Of a DNA stretch of 59,909 nucleotides, positions 34,249 through 42,222 are shown piece by piece. Source of the DNA: Phycisphaeraceae bacterium (GTDB lineage: Bacteria > Planctomycetota > Phycisphaerae > Phycisphaerales > SM1A02); contig SHAP01000011.1 of the NCBI GenBank assembly GCA_004213555.1, positions 1-59,909 on the forward strand. The letters are read 5' to 3'. The notes beneath the pieces were generated by a model. That model made no database searches and was not told the origin of the DNA. It was given only the letters and a program-made list of their open reading frames with translations. Every line of letters begins with the position of its first letter. Position 1 is the stretch's first letter. The translations under genes were made by a program, and so were the position numbers.

Positions 34249-35262
34249 TTACGTCAAAGCTTTTCGTATGGCACTGGCGGCTCGAACTCCGGAGCACCAA
34301 GCCGCTTCGATTCGGGGCCCCTCGCACCAATCCCCAGCGATGGCGACGGGAGGGGTGCCCTCGACTTGGGCTGCCGAGGTGGTGGTCTTCTCAACCAATG
34401 CAAACCGCCATCGGTGCCCTCGAAGATGCACGGGCGGATCGAGGTCCTGAACTCCGGGAAGTTGCCCAAACGCTTCAAGCATCATTGGTGCGAAAACCTC
34501 GGGGTTTTCCTCGATGTGCTCGGCGCTCCAATTTGCGGAGGCGTGCAGAATCCACCGCGAGGGCGCCAGTGCCGGTTGGTGGCCGGGTCTTGCGTTGTCT
34601 TCGGCCACAAAGCTCAACGGTCCGTCTTGGATGCTTGCCGCACACCACTCCACAGTTGGACGCTCTGCAAAAGCGACCATGGCCGCCAAACACGGTGCGT
34701 ACGAAGTGGATGCTGCGGCCATGGCCAGCGTGGGACGAAATCCTTCAAGCAGTTTGGCGGTTTGTGGTCCCGGCGCTGTGCAAATGGCAGCGCGGAAAGC
34801 ACCAACAATTGTGCCGTCTTCGGCGGCGGCAACAATTCGTCCTTTGTCTTCACGGAGTTCGGTGATCCGGGTTTGATACCGCAATTGGTCCTTGAGTCGA
34901 TCGGCGTACTCCTGGCAGATTCTGTTCATGCCTGGTCCAGGGGCGTATCGCAAACGCCCCTCGTCGGGTTTCAAGATCTCGCCTTTGATGCGAACAAAAT
35001 TTCCACGCCAAGGGGCAATCCACCTGTCGCGCTCCCAGGCGTCCATGACCTGTCGAAAGCCCGCATCGTGACCACGAAAAAACTGGGCACCATGATCAAA
35101 CGACACGGGTTTGCCATTCAACGTTTCGTGTCGGGTGCTCATCCGACCGCCGGGTCCCCGGGACTTTTCCACCACCAAAACAGAAGCGCCAAGGGTGTGC
35201 AGTGTTTGCGCGGCGGCCAAACCGGAGAGGCCAGCTCCAACAATAAGAATGGGGTCGTTCAT
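34249..35262 (-). CDS. FAD-dependent oxidoreductase, renalase-like
   Basis: The 337-residue protein has the dinucleotide-binding start ILIVGAGLSGLAAAQTL, a following VVEKSRGPGGRMSTRH, and SFDHGAQFF. Together these match the renalase/NAD(P)/FAD-dependent protein group (COG3380-like). The C-terminal GDWCEGPRIEAAWCSGVRAA is the usual second FAD contact. The substrate is unknown. It is the last gene of a four-gene minus-strand operon, 12 bases after the next FAD enzyme, which points to shared redox or photoprotective function. Confidence 0.83.
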   Translation of the reverse strand: MNDPILIVGAGLSGLAAAQTLHTLGASVLVVEKSRGPGGRMSTRHETLNGKPVSFDHGAQFFRGHDAGFRQVMDAWERDRWIAPWRGNFVRIKGEILKPDEGRLRYAPGPGMNRICQEYADRLKDQLRYQTRITELREDKGRIVAAAEDGTIVGAFRAAICTAPGPQTAKLLEGFRPTLAMAAASTSYAPCLAAMVAFAERPTVEWCAASIQDGPLSFVAEDNARPGHQPALAPSRWILHASANWSAEHIEENPEVFAPMMLEAFGQLPGVQDLDPPVHLRGHRWRFALVEKTTTSAAQVEGTPPVAIAGDWCEGPRIEAAWCSGVRAASAIRKALT

Positions 35263-35274
35263 TCTTCTCCGATG

Positions 35275-36477
35275 TTACGCAGTCTTTGCATTGGGCTTCG
35301 TTTCTAGATCTTGGAGCACCGATTCCGCTGCAATTCTTCCTGATCGCAATGCCCCCTCAATGGAGGCGTGGGTGGTCCAGTCTCCACTTCGGTAGATGCC
35401 ATGTTCTCTTGCGTCTTGGCTCGCTCGGCATGGGGACTCGGGCAGCGCTTGACGCACTTCAATTGTGGTGAGGTGTTCGATGTGTTCTTCGGAAAGACCA
35501 AACCAGTTGGACAGCGTTCGGCGCACATCTTTGAGGGAGGCAGACGGCCGATCGGTACGAAGCGTGGCATACAACAACGCTCTGTCTGGGGGGGCATAGT
35601 TCGGGGCCACCAAGCTGGGAGCACAGGCGTGAAGGATGGGTGCATCTGGCTGGTCATGCAGGTTGGCCAAGTGCAGGACCGGTGTTGTGTCGTGCGGAAT
35701 CGGACTTCCGAATGCCATCATTTTGGTCGATTGCCAAGATGTTGAAACTGGAGGACGGGTATCGATGATTGCTTTGCCATGGACAACTTCGCCGTCGTTC
35801 AAAATGACCTTCGTTGGTTCAACTTCAGCGACGGTGCAGTTGCATCGAATTCTCAGGCCTTGACTGAGATGTTCAGGCAACGCAGATATTCCCTGAGCCG
35901 GCAGAGACGCTTCTCCTCGAGCGAACATGGCCAAAACAAAACGCACTGCATCGGCGGGTACCGAAAGTGACTCGTCCAGAAACACGCCGCCCAAAAAAGG
36001 GCGCAAGAAGGCATTGGTGAAACGTTCGGAAAAGCCAAGTCGGGCGAGGAATTCCGGGGCTTGTTCGGTGCTGGCACGCTCAGGAAGGCCACAAATGCCT
36101 TGGAGACCGAGGCGAAGGCTGACAAGTGATTTGACATCGCGGGTGGTGAAGAGCTTTGAACTTACGGTTCGCCACATTTTGCTGGGATGGCGCAAGGGAT
36201 CGAAGAGCTGTTTGACTTCTCGACCGTGGATGATTGCACCCGAGGCAAATGGGAACAGGTTTATCTCATGCTCTGGCCAAACAGCTGCGGCTTCTTGGTA
36301 AGCCGTCAAAAGAACTTGGAACCCTTTGTCCACCCGATACCCGTCGACTTCTAAGGTTTGAACTCGACCGCCAATCTGGGCTGCTTTTTCGAGCACCAAA
36401 ACTTCTTGCCCAGTTCTTTGCAGGGTTCTTGCAGCAGCCAAGCCGGACAGTCCGGCTCCGATGACCAAGACGGTCAT
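35275..36477 (-). CDS. FAD-dependent amine oxidase/desaturase-like protein
   Basis: The 400-residue flavoprotein begins VLVIGAGLSGLAAARTLQRTG followed by LVLEKAAQIGGRVQT, the signature of the amine oxidase/protoporphyrinogen oxidase/phytoene desaturase superfamily. GYRVDKGFQVLLTAY follows, and GIYRSGDWTTHASIEGALRSG is the terminal FAD motif. The exact substrate cannot be told from motifs. Its ATG overlaps the TIGR01777 stop by four bases. Location near a CarH-like regulator is compatible with carotenoid or porphyrin chemistry, but that is inference. Confidence 0.82.
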   Translation of the reverse strand: MTVLVIGAGLSGLAAARTLQRTGQEVLVLEKAAQIGGRVQTLEVDGYRVDKGFQVLLTAYQEAAAVWPEHEINLFPFASGAIIHGREVKQLFDPLRHPSKMWRTVSSKLFTTRDVKSLVSLRLGLQGICGLPERASTEQAPEFLARLGFSERFTNAFLRPFLGGVFLDESLSVPADAVRFVLAMFARGEASLPAQGISALPEHLSQGLRIRCNCTVAEVEPTKVILNDGEVVHGKAIIDTRPPVSTSWQSTKMMAFGSPIPHDTTPVLHLANLHDQPDAPILHACAPSLVAPNYAPPDRALLYATLRTDRPSASLKDVRRTLSNWFGLSEEHIEHLTTIEVRQALPESPCRASQDAREHGIYRSGDWTTHASIEGALRSGRIAAESVLQDLETKPNAKTA

Positions 36478-37376
36478 CCGTTTGATTTCCCGTTTAGGGC
36501 AAGACGAAGGGCATCTTGGAGATTGGGGGTCAAAAATGAAGGACCCTCCTCCAATCTTTTGGTCGGGATCACGCGGGTCGACGCGAGCAGTGCCTCTTTG
36601 GCCATGTCGCCAAACAGCAGTTGGACGGCCCAGTGCGGTGTTGGCAAAAAGGCCGGGCGCCCCAGTGCTTTCCCGAGGGCGGCCGCAAAATCCCGTTGTC
36701 GAATTGGATCGGCAGCGACCACATTGTGCACCCCACGCACATTCTGCAGGGGGGCGGTACAGAGATGTGAGATGTGACGGACAGCGTCATCGAGGCCAAT
36801 CCAACTTTGCCAGTGGCGCCCTTGACCCAAAGGGCCACCGAGTCCAAGTTGGAAGGGCGGGAGCATTTTTTTCAGAGCGCCTCCAGATCGATCCAACACC
36901 AAGCCAAATCGCAAACAGGCGGTGGTCATTGTGCTGCTCTGGGCAGCCGACTCCCAAGCAGCGCAAAGGTTGGCCAAGAAACCATGTCCTGGTGAAGATG
37001 ATTCGTCGAGGATTTCATTGTCGCGGTGGCCGTACCAGCCAATGGCGGACGCACAGAGAAACCGCTTGGGCGGAGTCGTGCGCTCTTCAAGGGCTTGACG
37101 AAGATGTGCGGTGGATTCGACTCGACTTTGCCACAGGAGTTTCTTTCGGGCGGCGGTCCATCTTCGATCAGCAATCCCCGCGCCGGCCAGGTGAACCACC
37201 GCATCAAGACCTTCCAAGTCCGAATGATCCTCAAGGGCAACCCCCGGATGCCACGAAATGCCCGTTCTTGAGGATTGAGGACGAACCAGGGTGAGAACGT
37301 CGTGTCCTTCCATCGTGAGGGCCTTGGCAAGAGCCGAACCGATCATTCCTGAAGCACCACTGATCAAGACGCGCAT
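36474..37376 (-). CDS. TIGR01777 family epimerase (YfcH/SulA-related)
   Basis: The 300-residue extended SDR shows ISGASGMIGSALAKAL at the N-terminus, VVHLAGAGIADRRWTAARK, SAIGWYGHRDNEILDE and a C-terminal DUF1731-like region (LGKALGRPAFLPTPHW). All are characteristic of TIGR01777 proteins, whose reaction is not established. It lies nine bases from the upstream SDR and overlaps the downstream oxidoreductase by four bases. In other bacteria this family recurs in gene sets controlled by light or B12-type MerR regulators, which fits the divergent neighbour here. Confidence 0.9.
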   Translation of the reverse strand: MRVLISGASGMIGSALAKALTMEGHDVLTLVRPQSSRTGISWHPGVALEDHSDLEGLDAVVHLAGAGIADRRWTAARKKLLWQSRVESTAHLRQALEERTTPPKRFLCASAIGWYGHRDNEILDESSSPGHGFLANLCAAWESAAQSSTMTTACLRFGLVLDRSGGALKKMLPPFQLGLGGPLGQGRHWQSWIGLDDAVRHISHLCTAPLQNVRGVHNVVAADPIRQRDFAAALGKALGRPAFLPTPHWAVQLLFGDMAKEALLASTRVIPTKRLEEGPSFLTPNLQDALRLALNGKSNG

Positions 37377-37385
37377 GGCTTTTCG

Positions 37386-38117
37386 TTACCCAATGCGGAT
37401 TTGGGAGAGACCACCATCAACCCCAAAGGTTTGCCCTGTGATCCAGCTGTTGGCCGGATCCAACAGGAAGGTCAACATGTTGGCCACGTCAACTGGTGCT
37501 CCAATTTTCCCAAGGGGATGCATATTTCTGGAATGTTCCAACGTACGCTCGGAAGCGGTGATTCTCGAAGCAAGTGGGGTATCCACCAAGCCTGGAGCAA
37601 TGGCATTGATCCGAATGCCTTTGCGGGCGTAGGTTGCAGCACTGGAGCGAACGAGTCCTTCCACGCCACCCTTGGCCGCCGCGATGGCCTCATGGTTTGG
37701 GAGTCCCATGCTTGCCGCAGCAGAACTCATCAAAACAATGCTTCCACCGTCGGTCAGCAGTCGGATGGTTGCGCGAGTCACCGAGAAGGCCGTGGTCAGA
37801 TTTCGAAGAATGGTCTCTTCGTATTCCGGCTGTGAAGTCATGGTGATCGGCTTGAGGAGAATCGATCCAGCCAAACAGGCCACCGCGTCCAATCCTCCCA
37901 TGCTTTGGCTTGCCGCCTCCAGGACTGCGGTGGTTGCATCAAAATCATTGGCTTCCAGCACGTGACCTTGGCAACCCAGCGTGGCGGTGGCGGCATTGAG
38001 CCGTTCTGGATCTCGTCCCGTGATGCAAACTTGAGCTCCGCGGGACATGAGTTGCGATGCGGTTTCGTGGCCTATGCCACCTGACCCGCCAATGAGAACG
38101 ATTCGTGTGCCTTGCAT
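37386..38117 (-). CDS. SDR family protein lacking the catalytic tyrosine
   Basis: The 243-residue protein has a normal SDR fold: LIGGSGGIGHETA (binding loop), CLAGSILLKP in place of NAG, MSSAAAS (Ser131/132) and INAIAPGLVDTPL. The active-site YxxxK reads IAAAK, with Ile145 at the tyrosine position and Lys149 kept. NHEAIAAAKGG is a recognisable variant, so this looks like a subfamily trait rather than random decay. It may bind nucleotide without classical oxidoreduction. It is the first gene of the operon and faces the regulator across 150 bases. Confidence 0.82.
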   Translation of the reverse strand: MQGTRIVLIGGSGGIGHETASQLMSRGAQVCITGRDPERLNAATATLGCQGHVLEANDFDATTAVLEAASQSMGGLDAVACLAGSILLKPITMTSQPEYEETILRNLTTAFSVTRATIRLLTDGGSIVLMSSAAASMGLPNHEAIAAAKGGVEGLVRSSAATYARKGIRINAIAPGLVDTPLASRITASERTLEHSRNMHPLGKIGAPVDVANMLTFLLDPANSWITGQTFGVDGGLSQIRIG

Positions 38118-38202
38118 GAATGATGCTAGGCCGGACCGGAAGGGATTGGTCGAATTGGGCGCGATAACCGATTAAACCGCCTCAAAGCCACTGTTCCCGC
38201 TG

Positions 38203-38217
38203 AATTTGAGTCAAATT
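38203..38217. promoter_or_regulatory. Palindromic operator candidate between the regulator and redox operon
   Basis: AATTTGA-G-TCAAATT is a perfect 7-1-7 inverted repeat in the 150-base divergent intergenic region, 50 bases before the MerR-like gene and 85 bases before the SDR gene. On the minus strand it contains TTGACT, a possible -35 element of the redox operon. The size and symmetry suit a dimeric MerR-family protein. Binding is inferred. Confidence 0.5.
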
Positions 38218-38267
38218 AGGACGTTTGGCTCTGCCCGAGGGGTGTTGGGTCTATGAATGGAGCGTCC

Positions 38268-39149
38268 ATGAAGCAGTTGCTTTCCCCCAAAGATTTGGCA
38301 CGAGCCACCGGCGTCAGCGAGTCCTCGTTGAAGCGTTGGGCAGATTCCGGCCGCCTGGAATGCACCCGCACCGCTGGTGGCCACCGAAGAATCCCCTTGG
38401 CGGAGGCCGTTCGTTTCATTCGTGAGTCCAGCATCTCTGTGGTCGATCCTTCGATGCTCGGGATCGCCATGCAAAATCAGCCGTCCCAATCGACGGAAGA
38501 ATCCAACGAATATTTCAGCGATTTGGTCATGTCAGGTCGAGAGGATGATGCCATTGGCTACCTCTCGTCTGAATATCTTTCCGGCAACAGTTTCGCGAGT
38601 TTGTGCGATGGCCCTGTTCGCCACTGCCTCGAACGAGTTGGCCACGCTTGGGCCCAAACTTTCGATGGTCAAGAAAAGAACGTGCGGATTGCCGAAGAGC
38701 ACCGCTCGGTCGACATCATCTTGCAGGGGCTGCAGCAGCTTCGCCGCATGGTGCAGTCTCCAGATACCGCCCCGGTGGCCATTGGTGGCGCCCCTCCGGG
38801 AGACCCCTACTTGGTGCCATCCCTCTGCGCGGCCCTGTCCCTGCTGGGCGACGGCTGGCGAACAGCAAATTTGGGACCAAGTTCCCCATTCGAGGTGCTC
38901 CGAACCGCTGCCGTGCGGGCCAAAGCCAAATTGGTTTGGGTGAGCATCTCTGTCGAATCTCCTGAAGACAGTGTCCGACAAGGTCTGGAGATGCTTTCGG
39001 AGACCATGCTGAGCATGAACGGTTCTGTGGTTGTAGGGGGCCGAAAATTGCCCGAAGAGCTCACCCGGGGCATTCCTGGAGTGCATGCCGCCACAACCAT
39101 GCGAGAAATGGTCCTGTTCTCTCGTGGACTTCGCGTCCCAAACTCCTGA
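38268..39149 (+). CDS. CarH/LitR-like MerR regulator with a degenerate cobalamin-binding domain
   Basis: The 293-residue protein has an N-terminal MerR HTH (LSPKDLARATGVSESSLKRW ... TAGGHRRIP, 5-50). A helical cap domain follows (about 80-165) with Trp128 and the pair Glu144-His145, as in the W-x9-EH motif of B12 photoreceptors but with a longer spacer. A Rossmann B12-binding-like domain (about 168-290) contains VAIGGAPPGDPYLVPSL, GWRTANLGPSSPFEVL and VVVGGRKL. The canonical DxHxxG/ExHxxG ligand is D-P-Tyr181-L-V-Pro, so the axial histidine is missing. ATG 38268 has GGAG five bases upstream. It is divergent from the redox operon. Confidence 0.8.
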   Translation: MKQLLSPKDLARATGVSESSLKRWADSGRLECTRTAGGHRRIPLAEAVRFIRESSISVVDPSMLGIAMQNQPSQSTEESNEYFSDLVMSGREDDAIGYLSSEYLSGNSFASLCDGPVRHCLERVGHAWAQTFDGQEKNVRIAEEHRSVDIILQGLQQLRRMVQSPDTAPVAIGGAPPGDPYLVPSLCAALSLLGDGWRTANLGPSSPFEVLRTAAVRAKAKLVWVSISVESPEDSVRQGLEMLSETMLSMNGSVVVGGRKLPEELTRGIPGVHAATTMREMVLFSRGLRVPNS

Positions 39150-39197
39150 TTTTCACTGCTCTCCCGATAAACTCTCCTTCTGATCGAAGGATGAGCC

Positions 39198-41090
39198 ATG
39201 GCTGAGTCGGAACTCCAAAACGTACTTCTGCAAACGGTTGGCCGAAGCCACCCGCTTCTTGTTCACTTCCCGGTGGCCTTGTTGGTGGTGGCAGCAGCAT
39301 CCGAGTTGGGAGGCCTTTGGCGGCGTTCTCCGGAAGTTGGAGCAATGGCGCGTGGCTTGGTCTGGTTTGCTTTGCCCGCAACGTTCGCGGCAGCATTCGC
39401 GGGTTGGACGATGTCAGAGCGTGATCCAGTTTCTCGGGCAATGGCCTCAACCCTGGAGTGGCATCGCTGGACAGGAGTTGGTGTCCTTGCTTTGACAGTT
39501 CTGTGTGTGCTGTTGAGGCAGAAGACCTCCGCGTTTCGGGGTGCTCTTTTTTGCGGTGCGATCGGGGTTGGTGTCACCGGGCACCTGGGGGGCACCATGA
39601 GTTGGGGTGACGGATATTTGTTGGAGCCCATCCAAAGTTGGCGTGCCGCCAATGCTCGAACCGAGCCTGCACCCGAGAGCGTGGTCCGCTTGAAAAATGA
39701 ATCAGAGAGACCAGTCGGTGCTGCTCCCGGAGTGCTCTTGGGGGGACCCTCATCGTTGGATGTGTCTGAAGAAACGAAGCCACGGTTAAAAGATCCCGAA
39801 GCAGAGTCCACACCCATCAAAATGGAATTTGTCAAAGACATCCAGCCCATCCTTGAGAGGTATTGCGTTGAATGCCACGGGCCACGCAAAAAAAAGGGCG
39901 GGCTTCGTCTCGAACCCATCGATGCAGCGTTCCCGACCGGTGATGAGGATTTCTGGACCATGCTTCCTGGAGATGGTGAAAGTTCTCTCTTGGTGCAGCG
40001 CATGTTGTTGCCACGAGACGACGACGAGGCCATGCCTCCCAAAGGCGATGCGGTCCCCGCCGATGAGATTCAAAAGGTCATCACTTGGATCAACGCAGGC
40101 GCGCATGGGCCAGGTCTCGAACACATCAAGCGGGCGGCGACCAAGGCCGTCGATGAACGCCGTCTGGACCCTCTGGGCGTGCTGGAGCCAACCGAAGCCG
40201 AGCAGGCGTTGATTGATACTGCAGTCGCGGCGTTGCGGGATCGTGGTGTTGTGGTGCAAGCGGTGGCCCAGCGTCACTATGGTCTGGAGGTCAATCTTTC
40301 CCTGCTTCGACCAGCTGCCAGTGATGAGCACTTGGACCTGCTTCGTGGCTTGGAGCCAGTGCTGGTTCGGTTGGATTTGTCCCGCACCGCGGTCACCGAC
40401 GAGGGCTTTGCCCAAGTTGCCGCTCTCCCAGAACTTCGCGACCTGCGGTTGGGGGGGACCCAACTCGGCGACGCCATTGCCCCAGTTTTGAAGCAAAGTC
40501 CCAAGTTGACCCGTTTGAATCTGTACGGAACAAAGTGTTCGGAAGCTCTTTTGCCGACCCTCTCAAATTTGGAGTCGTTGGAACGCTTGCACATTTGGGG
40601 ATCGAAGATCTCCGGTGACTCTGCGATCGCATTCGCGACCGCGAACCCAGAACTCCGCGTGACTGGTCTTCCGCCGGTGGTTCGGGAGCCCATTCCGGAA
40701 GTGGTGGTTGACCCCGAGTCCATTGCGGAGATCCAACCCGAATTGAATCAGCCAACAACATCTGAAGTCGATTCAGAGCCTGCTTCGGAAGAAGTTCATT
40801 TCCTTACGAAGATCAGGCCCATTCTGGAAGCTCGATGCGTTTCCTGCCACGGTCCAAAGAAGAAAAAAGGTGGACTTCGTCTGGAACCCATTGCCGAAGC
40901 ATTCCCCGAAGGTGAAGAAGACTGGTGGACCATCCTTCCCGGTGATCCAGCGGGAAGTTTGTTGGTCGAAAGAATCAAACTCACCGCAGATGACGATGGT
41001 GTGATGCCGCCGCGGGGTGAGCTTTTGACCAAAGAAGAAATTTCGCTTATCGAGCAATGGATCGCGCGAGGCGCGAAGCACACCAATTGA
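39198..41090 (+). CDS. Planctomycete membrane protein with two cytochrome c-like domains flanking LRRs
   Basis: The 630-residue protein starts with a DUF2231-like multi-helix membrane region (about 18-135). A PSCyt1-type domain follows with CVECH (223-227), GPRKKKGGLRLEP and MPPKGD. Leucine-rich repeats occupy about 360-470 (RLDLSRTAVTDEGF, LRDLRLGGTQLGD, TRLNLYGTKCSE). A second, nearly identical cytochrome domain has CVSCH (547-551) and MPPRGE. The two domains align along about 90 residues, so one arose by internal duplication. Each CxxCH should bind one heme outside the membrane. Electron partners are not visible. Confidence 0.85.
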   Translation: MAESELQNVLLQTVGRSHPLLVHFPVALLVVAAASELGGLWRRSPEVGAMARGLVWFALPATFAAAFAGWTMSERDPVSRAMASTLEWHRWTGVGVLALTVLCVLLRQKTSAFRGALFCGAIGVGVTGHLGGTMSWGDGYLLEPIQSWRAANARTEPAPESVVRLKNESERPVGAAPGVLLGGPSSLDVSEETKPRLKDPEAESTPIKMEFVKDIQPILERYCVECHGPRKKKGGLRLEPIDAAFPTGDEDFWTMLPGDGESSLLVQRMLLPRDDDEAMPPKGDAVPADEIQKVITWINAGAHGPGLEHIKRAATKAVDERRLDPLGVLEPTEAEQALIDTAVAALRDRGVVVQAVAQRHYGLEVNLSLLRPAASDEHLDLLRGLEPVLVRLDLSRTAVTDEGFAQVAALPELRDLRLGGTQLGDAIAPVLKQSPKLTRLNLYGTKCSEALLPTLSNLESLERLHIWGSKISGDSAIAFATANPELRVTGLPPVVREPIPEVVVDPESIAEIQPELNQPTTSEVDSEPASEEVHFLTKIRPILEARCVSCHGPKKKKGGLRLEPIAEAFPEGEEDWWTILPGDPAGSLLVERIKLTADDDGVMPPRGELLTKEEISLIEQWIARGAKHTN

Positions 41091-41112
41091 CCTGGCCGAG
41101 GCAAGCATCAAG

Positions 41113-42222
41113 ATGACCGAGAGCGCGTCGAGCATCCCCAGATTTATGGTGTGCCCGTATTGCGGGAGCATGCACAAAGATCACTTGCCCGAAATCTGTG
41201 AGTATTGCCATGGTCGACTTGACCCAGAAAGCCGGGAGCAAACCAGATCAGATCTTGGTCCATGGTTTGTGCGGAGCGTTGAACGACCTTTCTCGCCGGG
41301 CATGCGTTACGAAACGCTTGTTCGTCAATTGGGTTTGGGGCGAATCCGCTCCACCGATGTCATTCGTGGACCGACCACAAGTCAATTTTGGACCGTGGCC
41401 CGGAAGGTCCCCGGCCTCTCCCATCACTTCGGATTGTGTCATGCGTGTCAAGTCCCGGCCACGTCACAAGATGAATCATGCTCAGCGTGCGGCGTTTCAT
41501 TTCGGGTCACGCTAGACCGAGATCGGATGGGTCTTGGTGGCGATGATGCTCAGGCTTCAGCCTTTGCAGAAGCATCAGATCTTCGTTCGATACCAAAGCA
41601 TCCGGCCTCCCCAGCTGAGGTTGCGGATCTTGATTTCCCCAAAACCGAAGAAGAATCAAGTCCTCGAACGTCCAGCCAGCTTCGACGTGAACTGGTTGCG
41701 GCCCGTCGGCGTCAGAATGTTTTGCATTGGCTGGTTGGGGCCATGGTTCTCGGGGTATTGGCATTGTTGGTCCTGCAGGAGCTCAAATCACCTGTGGCGG
41801 TGTCCCCTGCAACTCCCGCACCGCCGTCCGCAACAAATTCACCGACATTGACACCCGCAGCGCCCACAGCTTCCGCATCAAAGTCGGCCGAGTCCGCGAT
41901 CGATGCTCCAGTGGGCGCTGTCCAACAGATTCCGCCCGTCCCAACATCGCCCGTCCCAGACGAACCGTTGTCTTTGGACGACGCATTGCGTTTGTATCAG
42001 CGTGCCATAGATACCAGCCGAAGCGCTCAAATTCGGCAAGCCGAGTTGGGTGGTCTCGAAGTCGAACTTGCTTCTTTGGTTGCGTCTGCCCCTTCCGAAC
42101 GAAGAGCGCAGTGGCAGACCCTAGAGAACTTGGTTCGCCAAGCGATTACGGATTTGCAGGCGGAACTTCGGTTGGCACCGGAAGCTTCCAGAGCGACATG
42201 CCCGCATAGTCCTGAAGCATGA
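41113..42222 (+). CDS. Zinc-ribbon/GYF-like single-pass membrane protein
   Basis: The 369-residue protein begins with a zinc ribbon (CPYCGS ... CEYCHGRL). A GYF_2-like domain follows (about 47-105: GPWFVRSVERPFSPGMRY, GRIRSTDVIRGPTTSQFW), then a second Cys pair set (CHAC ... CSAC, about 112-135). One transmembrane helix lies at about 204-222, followed by a Pro/Ala/Thr/Ser-rich linker and a C-terminal helical region. The cytosolic domains suggest protein-protein binding. The role is unknown. Its last 77 bases overlap the convergent membrane protein gene. Confidence 0.7.
   Translation: MTESASSIPRFMVCPYCGSMHKDHLPEICEYCHGRLDPESREQTRSDLGPWFVRSVERPFSPGMRYETLVRQLGLGRIRSTDVIRGPTTSQFWTVARKVPGLSHHFGLCHACQVPATSQDESCSACGVSFRVTLDRDRMGLGGDDAQASAFAEASDLRSIPKHPASPAEVADLDFPKTEEESSPRTSSQLRRELVAARRRQNVLHWLVGAMVLGVLALLVLQELKSPVAVSPATPAPPSATNSPTLTPAAPTASASKSAESAIDAPVGAVQQIPPVPTSPVPDEPLSLDDALRLYQRAIDTSRSAQIRQAELGGLEVELASLVASAPSERRAQWQTLENLVRQAITDLQAELRLAPEASRATCPHSPEA

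Noticed and set aside
34177..35307. 376-residue plus-strand ORF opposite the renalase-like gene
   Set aside because: Composition is rich in Cys/His/Arg with no motif, and the opposite frame encodes a clear FAD enzyme.
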